A DNA stretch of 64,000 bases from Trichinella spiralis (Eukaryota; Nematoda; Enoplea; Trichinellida; Trichinellidae). Both the position numbers and the translations under genes were made by a program. A model generated the notes under the pieces. The model searched no databases and was not told the origin of the DNA. It saw only the letters and a program-made list of their open reading frames with translations. Of the stretch, positions 34,610-47,706 are shown one piece after another; the first letter of the stretch is position 1, and each line of letters starts with the position of its first letter. The stretch covers positions 4,272,292 to 4,336,291 of the forward strand of contig CM012953.1 in NCBI GenBank assembly GCA_000181795.3, given 5' to 3'.

Positions 34610-35635
34610 TGCTTCAATTTCCAATCTTTAAAACAATCTAAAACAAAATAACATTTTATCAAGAACAAACTGCTTTTGTTAAACAATAAGTAACCCTGCA
34701 CAAAAATGATGATCATTTATAAAATGAAGGTAAAATCAGTCGAAAACAAAGTTACAAGAGAGTTAAACAATAGAGACTAGAATTCCAAGAAATTATTTAA
34801 CACAAACAACAAACATTCAAAGTATCCTCATGCATTCATGTATTTATTTTATTTTTTATTTCAGATTATACTCATCTACTATTCTTAAAAAACTTTCAGC
34901 ATACCAAAAAAGAACTTAGAAATGATTATAACTAAACTGAAATTTCACGCAAAATCTGCTAGAATATGTGATAAAGTATAAAACAAACAACATGCAGAAA
35001 GTATTCTAATTAAATTTTTCCAGCACGAAAATGAAAAACACTAGATCACGATTACAATCAAAACCAAGTCAAAATTTAAATTGAAAAAACCAACTCACTA
35101 TGAAACGTGTCAAGATTTATGGTATTACAGTATGCTAAATAGTAGTGAGGTACAAATAATTACTGTTAATACGGTGGAAAACATCTTACGAATTTCATTT
35201 TCGATTGACTTCGGTGTTACTTTTTTTAATTTTTTATTTTATACATTTTTATTTCACAATACAATAAAATAAGCTATCACAGTAATATGAAAAAAGAAAG
35301 CATTTAAAAATTCAAATTAAAATTCAATCTTTCAATTAATTATTTTGACAAATGTATTTATAAAAAACATCAAAAAGTCGGTCATTATGTTCAAATAATT
35401 TTATGTTTACTTCTTTACAGTTTGCCAAAATTGAACAAGCACTTCTCACAAATACGCACAACATAACGGAACAACAATTTAAAAAGTGAAAGGCAACATC
35501 ATAATGGTTGTTTTGAAATATCTCTTTCCAAGTAAAATTTTGCAAATGCAACACATTAGAAAAAATTTTGGACTTCTCAAAACAGATAATTTGTTAACAG
35601 TTGAACCCGCCATTTGTTGAACGACAGTGCATTGA
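34610..35635. other. Intergenic region between RhoGEF and UBL-S27a
   Basis: AT-rich. It should contain the UBL-S27a promoter near 34610-34900 and the RhoGEF 3' untranslated region near 35300-35635. No other gene supported. Confidence 0.5.
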
Positions 35636-38600
35636 TCAGTGAGATTCACGCACAGTAATAATCTCTGAACAAGGCTGCTCTTCAAGTTTTGCTATATCTG
35701 TATCGAACAAATAAAGACCATCATCAGTTCCCATCTTTCCATTTCTAAGTATAGGCTCTAATAAATAGAAAAAAGAAAAAAAGTCATTTTTTTCTTCAAA
35801 AAAACAAAAAGATTCAGATATTAAAAATTATATATAGACATATAGAAAGTGTTCGCTTACTTTCTGATGCTGCTGTGTTGCAACTTCCTGTAGGCAAAGC
35901 ATCCTTTATTATTGAGCGGCCAGAAAATTCAGTTGGTTGATCATCAGTGTGAAAATTTTCCGTACTCTTTCCTGCATTTTTTTTCACAGCATCGCAATTA
36001 TTTGTTTGCAAAAAAGAAGCAGGCTCTGTTTGAACTGCAGCATCAGTTAAACTTTTCCTACAAGCAGCTTCAGGTGCAACATCCGTGGGAATATCAGTTC
36101 CAACAGCTTGGCTTATTTTTTCTGGAAACGGAAGCAAACGTTCAGGAGACAATTTATACTGATGAAGCTCACGCTGAACACGTTTCAAATCATCGCCCAT
36201 GATTTGCAAACTGTGCAACAGATTGGTCAAGCAAGTCATCAGACCTGCAGCAATTTGAGTCAGCTGATAACAAGGCACTGAAGGACATTCCACTTCGGGC
36301 ACTTGATATTTAACAGAGCCGTTTTCGAAATTTTCCATTTCAATAAGACGAGTTTGTTCGTTGATCGCTTCAAGTAATCGATTAGCTAAAACAAAAATGT
36401 ACAAATCTTGAGATTCTGTAAATTTTTACAGGAAAATATATGTTCATCACCGACTTTGCTTAATAGCAGAAATGACAAACTCTCTAGCTTCCCTGCTAGT
36501 TCGACTGTCGACAGCTGATGAAGGTGGAAGATCATTCTTTTGCCCAAAAAAGCTAGAAATTATCTGAAGCTTCTCATTTAACAATCTTATAACCAATTTA
36601 TCTTCTTGTTTCAATTTCTCTGAAATAAATAAAATTCTGGATCAGAAAAAGAAAACAACAAAATATAATCTAACATGTTCGCTGATACCTAGTGGATTTA
36701 AAATTGGCTTCGAGTGCTGAAATACAGTAGGCTGACATATGTTAATTTCTGATGGACTTATCAACCGAGGCTGACATGTAACACGAACCCGCTCGTCGAA
36801 ATTTGGATTTTTCATTGTACGCTGAGAACGAACAGTTAAACTTCTAAAAATCGAATGCCAAAATTATATTAAAGGAGGTAAGTTCAAATAACGTATACAG
36901 TTAAAAGTTAAAAGTAAGCGAAAATATGGAGATGAATGATAGAAAAATCGTTCTCACTTCTTTCTAGCACTGTTTGGAATTTCATAAAAGCTATCGCCGC
37001 TTTTGGATTCTTGACCTGGTTGACCGTGACGTACGCTTGTTTTCTGCTCATGCTTTTTGCTCGCTTCAATTTGCTCCACGATAAATTTAAACCAGCTAAA
37101 ACAATTTAAAATCATATTCACGGTTGACAATCGACAATCGGTTTTATTTTCTTAGTTATAAAATTGTGATTGAAAAAAAACAACTTTATTTATTTATATA
37201 CTTTTGCTTTTCTGCTTTAGACTGAGTAGCTAATTCATATATTTGAGGACCGCTCGGTGATGTGCTTACAAGAAAAAATGCCTTCTTGTCTAAAAAAAAA
37301 TTGTTTAAATTGTCAAATTAAATTATAAATAATAAGCTGTAATTCCACTTTAAGTATTATTTATTACAAAAATGTATACCTGTAGCAACATCTTTCGCAA
37401 TCAAACTGTTCAGTTTTAATAATGGACAGTGTGTCCATTTCACTTCATCTTTTCCACACGATATATTGATATTATGAAAACGCAGTGCCAAGTGACCATC
37501 TGATGTTGGACTTAGCAACAGCAAAATTTCATCCAACAAAACAACATGCAAATCAACAATCTAATTATAAATACGCATTGTTATTTGTAATAAAAATGTG
37601 AAATGATTTTAAATACCTTGCTTTTATTCAATCGCCAAATTAATGGTCCTTCGTGAATTAAAGAGAATCGCCGCACGTCCAGAGGACAAAATTCAGATAC
37701 AATCGGATGATTAACTTTATCAAACTGAGCTGTATCTAACATTTGTTGCAGACGCTGTAAACGAAGCACGTTTTCCGCATTTCGCTTCGCACTGTTCACA
37801 CTTTCAAGTATAGATCGAGAACATTCAATGCATGTTCGCAAACGATCTGCTTCTTCACTGGGATCTAATAAATGATACACAGTCATAACTTCTGCACAAT
37901 GACGTCTAGCAGTATTTTTGGAATATTTTTCATTTAAAACAACCCCGTTTTAAAATTATAATACTTTATATTTGCATAAGTCTGAAATGTACTGTTGCAT
38001 TGTCTTCTAACTTTTCAGCCATTTTCAAATTGTGCGAACGTTACCTTCAGTGTATTTGAGTACATTTTCAAGCAAAAGCGGATATTTGGTCAACCGTTGC
38101 ATCTCCATGGGCAACATATCTTTCAACTGCAATTTCCTGCAAACTGGAAAACTTTCCACGACCTAATAAAATTCAATCTTTCAATGTTGCGTTATTCGAC
38201 AGCAACCCACAATTCCCTTTCAGCAAGCAACCTGAAGAAATTCACGGAGCTTCTGATCTTTAACTACACGATGCTTCAAAGCTTCAATAGCAGACTGAAG
38301 TTTTTGGCAATGCAGTGAGTCGATGTTTCTCATGCGCTCTTTACCATCCTGGAACTATATCAAAACAAAAAAAAATAACTTAAACAAATTTGAACTTTAA
38401 AACTTACAAACTGGAGCATCATAATGCTAATATCACCAATGAGTTTGTTATTTTGCATCATGTTCTTCATGGCTTCATTCATTTCTACTGAAATATCAAA
38501 TGAATGATGCATGCATCACTATTCAGATTGCCAAGCGGAGGCAACTAATATTACCGTGTAAATTAAGCACATCTTCCAAATTTGAAAAAAGTAATGAAGC

Positions 38601-41600
38601 AAATTCAAATGAAATTACGTTAAAATTCAATAGCTGTTTGTAGAACAACCGATATAATATCTTCAAGTTTCTAACGTGAGTTTGTTCAGTATGAAATAAC
38701 TCTGAAACAACACAAATGTACAATTGGCCTGCCCAATTGCAATGCTAGTAAATTACCATATATGACTTCGAGACGATTTTTCTCTCGTTTGTCTAAATAT
38801 TGGAAACTTTCCAAATCAAGCAAATCTTCCAAAAGTGGAATTTCGTTTTCAACTTTAAAATCACTGTCCAGTTCAATATGAATATCATGAAGAGTGTTGG
38901 AGAAAGAGACGGATGAAGTCAGAGGAGAGTCAAGCTCACTGATCATTGGACTACGCTCACGTGAAACATCCTGAACACTCACAGTGGTGCTGCTTTCGGT
39001 AGTAGAAATCCTAGTTAAGCTTTCCGTTTTATCAGCATCACTTAAAAATATTCGCATATTTTTTTCATAAAATAACCAACACACCAATAAAATAACGAAC
39101 CTATGGCTTCGCCTACTGGTATCACTACTTCGACGTCTGGCACCTCTGTAAGATTCTTCCTAAATGCACATTCATATGATAAAGTTTTGTATGCTGAAAC
39201 GAATAACGTAACGGTAATGAGCTCAATAAAATTCTCCAAATTGCTAGTAATTAGTAAGTAAATAGTAATAATTAGTTAGTAGAATAAAACGATTACTTGA
39301 TCAAAAACCAATGTTCAGTATGAATAAATTATTAAAAATCAAATCATTATATAGCATACAACACACCTACCTCAATGTTCATGCTCTGTGAGCGACTAAG
39401 ATTGTGAACGTGGGCAGATTGCTTTGACACTGCTGCATTAGTGACGCCTGATTTATCAAAATTGCGTGTTAAGTTCTTCTCTGACGACCCGTCACCTTCA
39501 CCAGAATTCTCTTTCAATAGAATACTGGCATCTGTTCTTGCCGTACACTAAATGATAATTTTCAAGAAAAATTTTATCTTCAAATCCATGATAAACTTGA
39601 ATTTAAACAACTTACAACTTTGCCTTCTTCGATTGACTGCTCGATATTGTCCATTGAAGATTCAACATTTTTCCGTCCAACAATTTTTTTCAAAATCAAA
39701 GGTCGCCTAAGATTCATAGAACCGAAGCAAGATTCCGCGAGGTTTTCAACACAACTCTTGTGCAACACAACTCCGCATTCTGAAAAAACCAAAAATTATC
39801 CCAAATAATATATCACATAATATACTTCTTCAACATAGAAATTTTAATCTTTTCATTCATTTTCAAAATCGTTCAAATAAATATTTCATTATTCAACACA
39901 GTTTAACTTATACATAACTTATTACATAATTAATAATTGTTAAGATAATGGAATAAAAAAATTTTTTTACTTAATATTAAAATAAAACAAAAAAACGCCA
40001 TACTTCCACAAAACAGACTGATCGCTCCAATTCCCCAAATCAGCTTCTGACACTGATAGCAGAACGTGGTCTGCAGTACAGGAGCAATGTTGAAACAGTG
40101 AGCTTTAATTTGGAGAGCCTAGAAAAAGAAATATTTCTGGATAAAAGTTTCCAATTGATTTATCAATGAATTGTTAACATGAATTGTCATTCCCAAACAA
40201 TCACTCCCATTTGAAAAAATTATCATGTCGCTGTACGTTGCTTATAAATAAAAAAAATTAAAAATTTTCCAACAGACTTCTTCCATTTATAGCGGATAGT
40301 TCGATTTAGATAATGAACTGAAAGAAGTTGTGATAAAGTCATTGTTTGATTTATTTTATAAAAATAAGCTGACTACAATATAAAGCAGAAGCAGTTCACG
40401 CTGCTTTCAAATATTCTTTTGTAAATTAAAATATTATTAATTACAACGATCAATATTACATTGTTCTAGACATGTTATAATTAAATGCACAGCAGATATA
40501 ACAGGAACATCGGCGAAATAATAAATCGACACGTATTGTTTGATGCTATTTGAAAGCTTTTCAAAAAATTTTCTATATGAAATTTTTATGTATAGATAAT
40601 TCCATTTAAGAATAGCAAGAGAAAGAATTACATTTGAAATACCCAAATTTATTGCTGCCATCTACATATATGTAATGGTAATAAAACGCAGCAAGCTGAT
40701 GAAATTGATAAAAAATAACAGTAAATAAGTTTATGATTAATTTCATTTTTCGATGCAACAATAGAGAAATCACCTCGCGAGTAAACTAACTGTTGGAATT
40801 GTATATTGCTATGATCGCATGAAAAATTGTTGATTGCATTATTTTCACAAGATCTAACTGTCGGTGGTAAAATTGAAAAAAGAAAAATCAATAAATGAAA
40901 ATTACCTTAAATAAAATTTCTTCAAACTCAACAGATTTTGAGCAAAAGACTACTGCTAAGTGATAAAAAGAAACAAGTAATAAATAAATATACAAAGGGG
41001 AATGAAACAGAAAATGGAAAAAAAATAAGCAAATAAAAGCTGAAATTGAAGAGTAAAAAAGTTGAATTAAAATTCAAAGCAAACGCGCAATGCTGTGAAG
41101 AGAAAAGACGACGATGATGACGATGTTGCAAGAGGAAAAGAGAAATACTTTTTTCCTAGAGCAGAAGCAGTAGTTATATATATATATATATATATATTAA
41201 CTTTTAAACATTTCAAACAAAAAAATTCGTTAATCTTTTTTTAAAATTATTGTGAGTATTATTATTCAAGCAGTTTTTGATTATTTTTTGAAATGTACAC
41301 ACACTTTTTAATAAAATCATCCATCATTTGAACTGAACAAAAATTATGCAACTAAAAAATTGCTAGTTTTTATTTTCGAAATAAAATTGCACATCCGTAT
41401 ATATTTCAGAATTGGTTTTGTCAAAATTGGAAAACTTACACGCCTGCTCGCTTTGGGCAAAAGCGGCCTGGCAAACCGCTGCTTCTCTTTAGCAATATAA
41501 GTTGGACATCGTTCCAACAATTTTTCCATAGCTGCGTTGCGACACTTGACGTTATTATGCTTGTACAATGTAGCCAAAGTGGCCACGATAACCTGAATAA

Positions 41601-44600
41601 AATGAATAAACTTTAAATTTTAATGAATAATCAAAAAAAGAAAAGAAAACAAGCTACTACTTGAATTCTTTTCGGCAATTGATCAAAATCTGCAGCTTCT
41701 TCAAAAAATGCGATCAAATGCGGCGCAATCAAGGCGTCAAATATTTTCCTCTCGTGTGCAGAGTCGCCAGCTTGCAAACGTTGGAGCATAGATTCTCCGA
41801 AAACGTTTCCCAAGCCTGAAAAGACGAAGAATAATTTGGCCGTTGGAATTGAAGCTTAAAAGCCAAATGAAAGCACAGCAGCAACAACAACAACAGCAAC
41901 AATACCAACCCAGAATTCGTTTGCTTCTGAAATCGGCCAGCTGTTCATTTATAGCTTGCACGGCCAAGCCTCTGGCAGTGGAAAACAGCCTTCGCCATTG
42001 GGCAGCATCTGCATGCTTGTTTGGATCGTTCAACACCGCATCCACCGATTCCCAACTGCTGCTGTCAGTGAAACTGACCCTACAAGGCTGAAAAACAATA
42101 ATTTTGAAAAAAAATTATTTATTCATATCAATGTTTATGATAATTTTTGTTTTAAATTAGATTTTTTTGAAATATTTACTGAATAAGGAAGAAGAAATGA
42201 AGAATGAATTTCATACGCCCACTTCTTCGATTCTTTACCAATATACAGAGCAAAGATGTCGGTTAACAAATAAAACAACTAAATTATTATATGCAAAATG
42301 AAATTTAAGAAAAAGAAAAGAATAATATTTCGCTTTATCACCAAATATGATGGATCACTGTTGGAGAGCAAATAGTGGAGAAAAACTGCCAAATGGCCCA
42401 GATGGGTCTTGAGCATTGGTAATTTTGAAAATGGCTCGTCAAAACTAGACGAATTCAATTCCACCGCTGCTGAATCACATTCGTTGCTCATTGAAAGCGT
42501 GTGAACAAGCAGAGGTGATTCAGGCGGAACCTCTGAAACTGGCATCTGATGATCTCGGATCTCATCAGTATTGCCAGATTTTGTAAGAAGCCTCTCATCA
42601 TCAGTCGAAGATGAAGCCACAACATCATCACTGTGACATTTCGATGATTTCATTGTCAAAGAACTCGACAAATCATCACTGTGAGATCGAAAACCACTGT
42701 TAGAAAGTGAAATGTTTTCCTACAAAAAAAACAGAAATTCAATTAACAGTAAAATCAACAGTTGAAAGTAATATTTTATATTCACACATATTTTTTTACA
42801 ACACTGTTTAGCAAGATTTTTCAAAAAAGATTGCATAGTTTCAGCTGTTTTTTTTGACAATTATACTATTTGTCACGTCACATTCAATGAGGCAAAAACA
42901 ATAAAAACAGAGAAACAAATAGATAAAGAAATATTCAAAACAACCCTTTCTAAAATGCGTTTCTACTCATAAAAATCCCTATAGGCAATAGAGAAGAATA
43001 TATATGTATGTATTGAGAATATTACTTCGTCAAAATATGTGAGAAAAAGAAAAAAAATCACAACTACAAAAATTGATCAAATTTTTGTAAAACAATTCTA
43101 CCTGCTCGAAATCCAATTTCTCCACCTCGTTCAGTTGATCTTCTAAATTATGGATTCTTTTAGTCATTTTTTCAATTATCCGCTGATCAGCGTCCGCATG
43201 CGCATCACTTCCTTTAAGCATCACCTAAAAAGTGAATGAAAAAATCAAAAATTCAATTAGATTAAATTTTCTGCATAAGTAAGTGAAGCGTTTAAATTTG
43301 CAATTTTCTCTTTTCCCATTTTTCCCAAATCAGCTTTACAATACCTGAAGCTGACGTTTCTCCTCTGCCAATATTTGTTGAATAATTTCTTTTCGCTTCA
43401 AATGCCATTCTGATTGCTTCTTTTTCTTAAATAATAAATAAAAATATCAAAAAATTCAATAGAATATTTTGCAATTCAAATAGAAAACAATACAATTATT
43501 ATTAACTGCGCTGTAATTTTTCACACAATATTTAAATTTACATATATACAATAATGATACATTTCTTACATTTAAATTATGGAGAAAAGAATTGGAAATT
43601 TGTTTGCTTGTTTTTTCAGATGCAAATATAATAAATTAAAAATTTTGAACAACATTTCCAAGATTTGATGTTGTATTTGAATTGAACAGTTGAAATATTT
43701 TCCAAACTGATTGCATGCGATGATCGAATGTGAATGGATCAAGTGAGGGAGTGTTCAACTGCTGCTTATTGCTGCTACTGGATCTACGATTCAGTGTGCT
43801 TGTGGGTGTGTGTCTGCGTCTGTGTGTTGTGCTCAATTTGAAATATGCTTAACGAGGAAAGAAACTTTTATGCAGTCTCATTGCTGCAATAAAATTTTGT
43901 ACATCCTGTTTTCAGCGAAAGCAAAATAACTTTGCGGAAAATCTTCAACAGAAACGCAAAGAAATAAATAAAGCTTAATTAAATTCTTGAACAGCTCACA
44001 TCCTAGTTGAAAAGTATCGATTTATCGATCTTATTAATTGTCAACTTTGCACATCTGGTCTGACCATTCAAATGAAAATTCCTTTAAAATTAAAAATAAA
44101 ATTTTATTAAATTATTAATTTAAAAAAATTAAAAAATCCCTTTCAAGAAAAAAGTGTTCTATTTTTCAATTAAAAATAAATTCATTTATAACTAAAATGT
44201 GAAAGCGAAATACAAAAAAAAGTACAATGTAGCATCATATTCTGTGTAATGAATTCAAACAACATGTGAACAGTTTGCAATAATTCCAAGTTTCGAGTGT
44301 TCAAATTTTCGTTAACCAATGAAAATTATGTATTAATTATTATATCTACAACTGAAATTTTAACATAAAAAAGAAAAAAAATACAATTTTGTTAAAATCC
44401 ATTTTTCCTTTAGACAATTGTAAAAATCTATCAACTATAATAATAGTAATAATATCCTTTTAAAATGCAGATTAATTGAATAAAAATTTCAACGCACTTT
44501 AAAAATAAGAATTCAGAATTAGAGCAAAAAACAGCACGTTTAAGAAAAATCTCTTCCACTAACAACTTTATGATCATCAACTGAAATTTTTGAAAATTCA

Positions 44601-47600
44601 ATTGGTATGCAGTGAAATGTGTTTATTTAACAATGCAAAGAGAAATCAATAAAGCACTTATTGAAAACGGAATAAAAATTTCTCAGCAAAAGTTATGCTA
44701 AATCAAAAGAACGTGATGGCATGAAATTGTTAAAAAAAATTAACTTCAAAATGTAAAATTATCAAAGCATCAGTAATAAACGGATCAATTTCACCCAAAC
44801 ATAACATTATCATTCAACTTACGACAACGATAAATAAGATGATCATCAATCATATTTTATAATTAAGATATTTCAAAATTTGTGTAATAAAAAACCATCC
44901 AGTTCATTTTGTTCGACAAAACAGAAAAAAGTTTTTTTTTATTTCGCAAACCAATTGTCATAAGAAAGCAGTATTCAAAAGCTGAACGATTCCTAACTAA
45001 CTACTTCAATTATTTCCAATGTCTTTTGCACGTTTTCAATTAAACAAAACATTACATTTAAATGCACAATATTTCAAATCATAAATAATAAACATGCTGT
45101 ACGATGAATTTTCAAATAGCTTGTACAAAAATGATTCTTACCATACAGTGAAAATGCATATGAATAAATTATTATGATTATTATATTGTTTTTGCTTTTT
45201 ATTTAAACTAAACATTAAAAAGAGAATATTATTTATTATTTTACCGAATTAGGTCTGATTGCATTTTCAGTGGAACGGCGTTCCAAACAACGATCACGCT
45301 TTTCGTAGTGATCATTTCCCATTGAAGAAGCTGCGGACGACGATGAAGGGCCACCAGACAATGTCAACGTAGTGTAAGGAGCTACTGAAATATTTACACA
45401 TAAACAAAAATATTACATCCCAGGTTAATGCAGTACCGCTGATCAGTTTCACTACTTCTAAATGATCCAAAGAAGTGACAGTAACGCCATTCACTTTAAT
45501 TATGCATTCACCAACGTGCACTCCAGCTTTCGCAGCTGCACTTCCTGAAATTATAATATTTTCAAAATATACAAAAATATATAATTTCACACAATTATCA
45601 CAAATTTGCTCATATTCATCTGTTTCATTTTCCATTTATTGAAAAGCTCAAAAAAAAACAAACAACTAATAGCCACTCCCTATATATGCATGCATGTATG
45701 TTGTTCTTATTTATTTATACGCACAAAACTTGACCTTGAAAAATAAAGAAATAAATGTCAAATTAATATTTATATGAATAATTTATTATCTATTTCAAGT
45801 ATAAATTAGATAGATACAAAGCTCAGGTGCGTGGAAGAACACCAAGCTGATGAAACTGTGCGCACAGCTAATGCGCAATCTGCTTGCTACAGCACCGACC
45901 AATTTACAAGTATACGTCAGTCAATCAAAATCCGATGCTTTCTCCAAGAAGCGGACTAATTTTAAAAATGCACATTTTAAACAGCAGCATCGTCCGTTTT
46001 GTTCGTTTTTTTCGACTTTTCAGTCCGTGATTTAAAAATTAAGCGCTTTATGTTTTCAAGAAGCAGCTAGCACTAAAATCTGATCAACCAAGTGCAATTT
46101 TGCCAGTCAACCATATTAAACTGAACAAGCAAAATTGAATTATAAAAATTTTCTACATTTATGGAATAAAATTCATCACTTGTGCAATGCAATTCAAAAA
46201 CAACTTTAAGCAATAACGATAATTAAAATAATAAACAATTCCAAATGAACGATCATCAATTAAGTAGTAAATAGATTTGCCAGTTGATAAGAAAACAGTG
46301 CATTTCGATTAAACGGCACTTTTGAGAAGATGTGCCAAAAAAGATTTGAAATTTTCCCATTATCAATCAGCTAATCAAATATTCATAATTAATTATAAAC
46401 ATATTTCGCTTAAAAATTTCATCATTTGAAAAATAAGTTACAAATAATAAAAATTATGCAAAATTTGTTACTGAGAGCATTTGCATATTAATCATTGTAG
46501 CTTTAATAAAATATTTAAAAAATGTAAAACATTACATTATGAAAAAAAGTTAATGCAAATTAAAATGACATGATATAATCGACGTAGAGATGTGCAATGC
46601 CTATTCTCTCTGATCGTTTAATTTACCATATAATTCGTCAGTCTAATAAAAAAATCTGTGTAATAAATTTCAATTTAAAAAAGTATACATTTATTATTTA
46701 AAATTATATAATTAACAAATTCGACGGCATCATATTGTATAACGTAAGCTGTACTACTTACTGCTGATGCTTATTTGCTGTCCGCATATGCAGTGCTTAT
46801 TAATGACGAGCATTTCGTTGGCTAGCTTTTTTGAAAATTTTATCATGGAATTTAAGATGCTTAAAAAACCAACTCTCCACTAGATGAGAGCAGTTGAACA
46901 TGTGGAACTTGACGTTTCAGAATTGACAGTGAAAAATCATTTCTAAAGAATGCTCAAAGATTTATTTTCAACAAACATCCTCCAACACCTCTGGCAAAAC
47001 AATGTACTAAAAAACTATTTTCTAATTACTATTTTTTTAATTTTGCAAACTATAAAACAAAAGTGATATATTCAAACCGGAAGTGAAATTTTTCGAAATG
47101 TTCAACTTTGAAATTTTATCTTTAATCTTTGAAATTCTTTTTTTTTTCATTCAAATTATATTACAAATTTACTCCTCGAAATCAAAAATCACATTCCAAA
47201 TTTCAGACAGTCTACTTACTTTTATAGTATTATTAACTGATCATCCATTCAAATAGAGTTTTTTTCATTGAAAATAAACAAATACAACTTTTTCAAATTT
47301 TAGTTCACAATTATCAAATTAAATTATACAATTATGAATTAATATACTTCATGACAAAATTAAATATAAAAAATATGAAATAATTAATAATAGAAAATGT
47401 GATTGTTGAATGGCTAATTTTGATTATGTTGAAATTCTTAGTAACAGCGACGTCAATTTCAGCAAAATTTCCAACAATTAAAAGTGAACAACTGAAAAAA
47501 ACAGCTTCTAATTGTATTTAATAATTTCAAGCTTCAATAATACAAATCATATTTTCTAATATGATTCTGCAAATAAATAAATTACCTTCTCTGACAGACT

Positions 47601-47706
47601 GAACGAAGACTGGATTATTGCCGCATACAGTAAGACCATAACCATTTTCATCTCTTTTGATCAGCACATTGCGTTCTTCAGCAAAATGTTCACCATGAAA
47701 ATGCAT
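35636..47706 (-). CDS. rhgf-1: PDZ-RGSL-C1-DH-PH Rho guanine nucleotide exchange factor (LARG/PDZ-RhoGEF type)
   Basis: Twenty-seven phase-consistent exons, 1,472 aa from ATG at 47706: 47586-47706, 45437-45544, 45245-45384, 43345-43425, 43102-43224, 42342-42719, 42180-42278, 41910-42087, 41661-41815, 41440-41592, 40004-40118, 39616-39779, 39371-39547, 39101-39159, 38757-39040, 38555-38701, 38408-38487, 38232-38348, 38045-38162, 37617-37864, 37380-37560, 37202-37289, 36958-37095, 36689-36843, 36455-36619, 35861-36385, 35636-35757. PDZ (about 10-85): NGYGLTVCGNNPVFVQSV and VNGVTVTSLDHLEVVKLI. RGSL (about 300-500): HLAVFLHYLLSNSDPSYLLF and RSKRILGLGNVFGE. C1 (about 517-567): complete HC7 spacing (H-x12-C-x2-C-x13-C-x2-C-x4-H-x2-C-x7-C). 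DH (from about 779): TEQTHVRNLK and LPMEMQRLTKYPLLLENV. PH: RFSLIHEGPLIWRL and VVLLDEILLLL. It should activate Rho downstream of G12/13 alpha subunits. Upstream non-coding exons may exist. Confidence 0.92.
41175..41199. repeat. (TA)n microsatellite in a RhoGEF intron
   Basis: About a dozen TA units in the 1.3-kb intron between the RGSL and C1 coding exons. Confidence 0.9.
41876..41903. repeat. CAG/CAA trinucleotide tract in a RhoGEF intron
   Basis: cagcagcaacaacaacaacagcaacaa on the plus strand, directly next to the donor at 41909. It is intronic by the phase-consistent model, although it would read as poly-Gln on the plus strand. Confidence 0.85.

Noticed and set aside
36451-36454. RhoGEF donor GTGATG at 36450 as the exon end
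   Set aside because: Using it would create an immediate TAA at the next exon. The donor four bases earlier (GTCGGT) keeps the frame and was chosen instead.
43636-43836. Open frame with Arg/Ser/Thr-rich sequence in a RhoGEF intron
   Set aside because: Its apparent start is not ATG, and no acceptor near it fits the phase-0 junction between the flanking exons, which already join correctly. Kept as intron.
45850-46035. 61-codon plus-strand frame in the large RhoGEF intron after the first exon
   Set aside because: Somewhat less AT-rich, but no splice context, no family resemblance and low-complexity tail. Probably chance.
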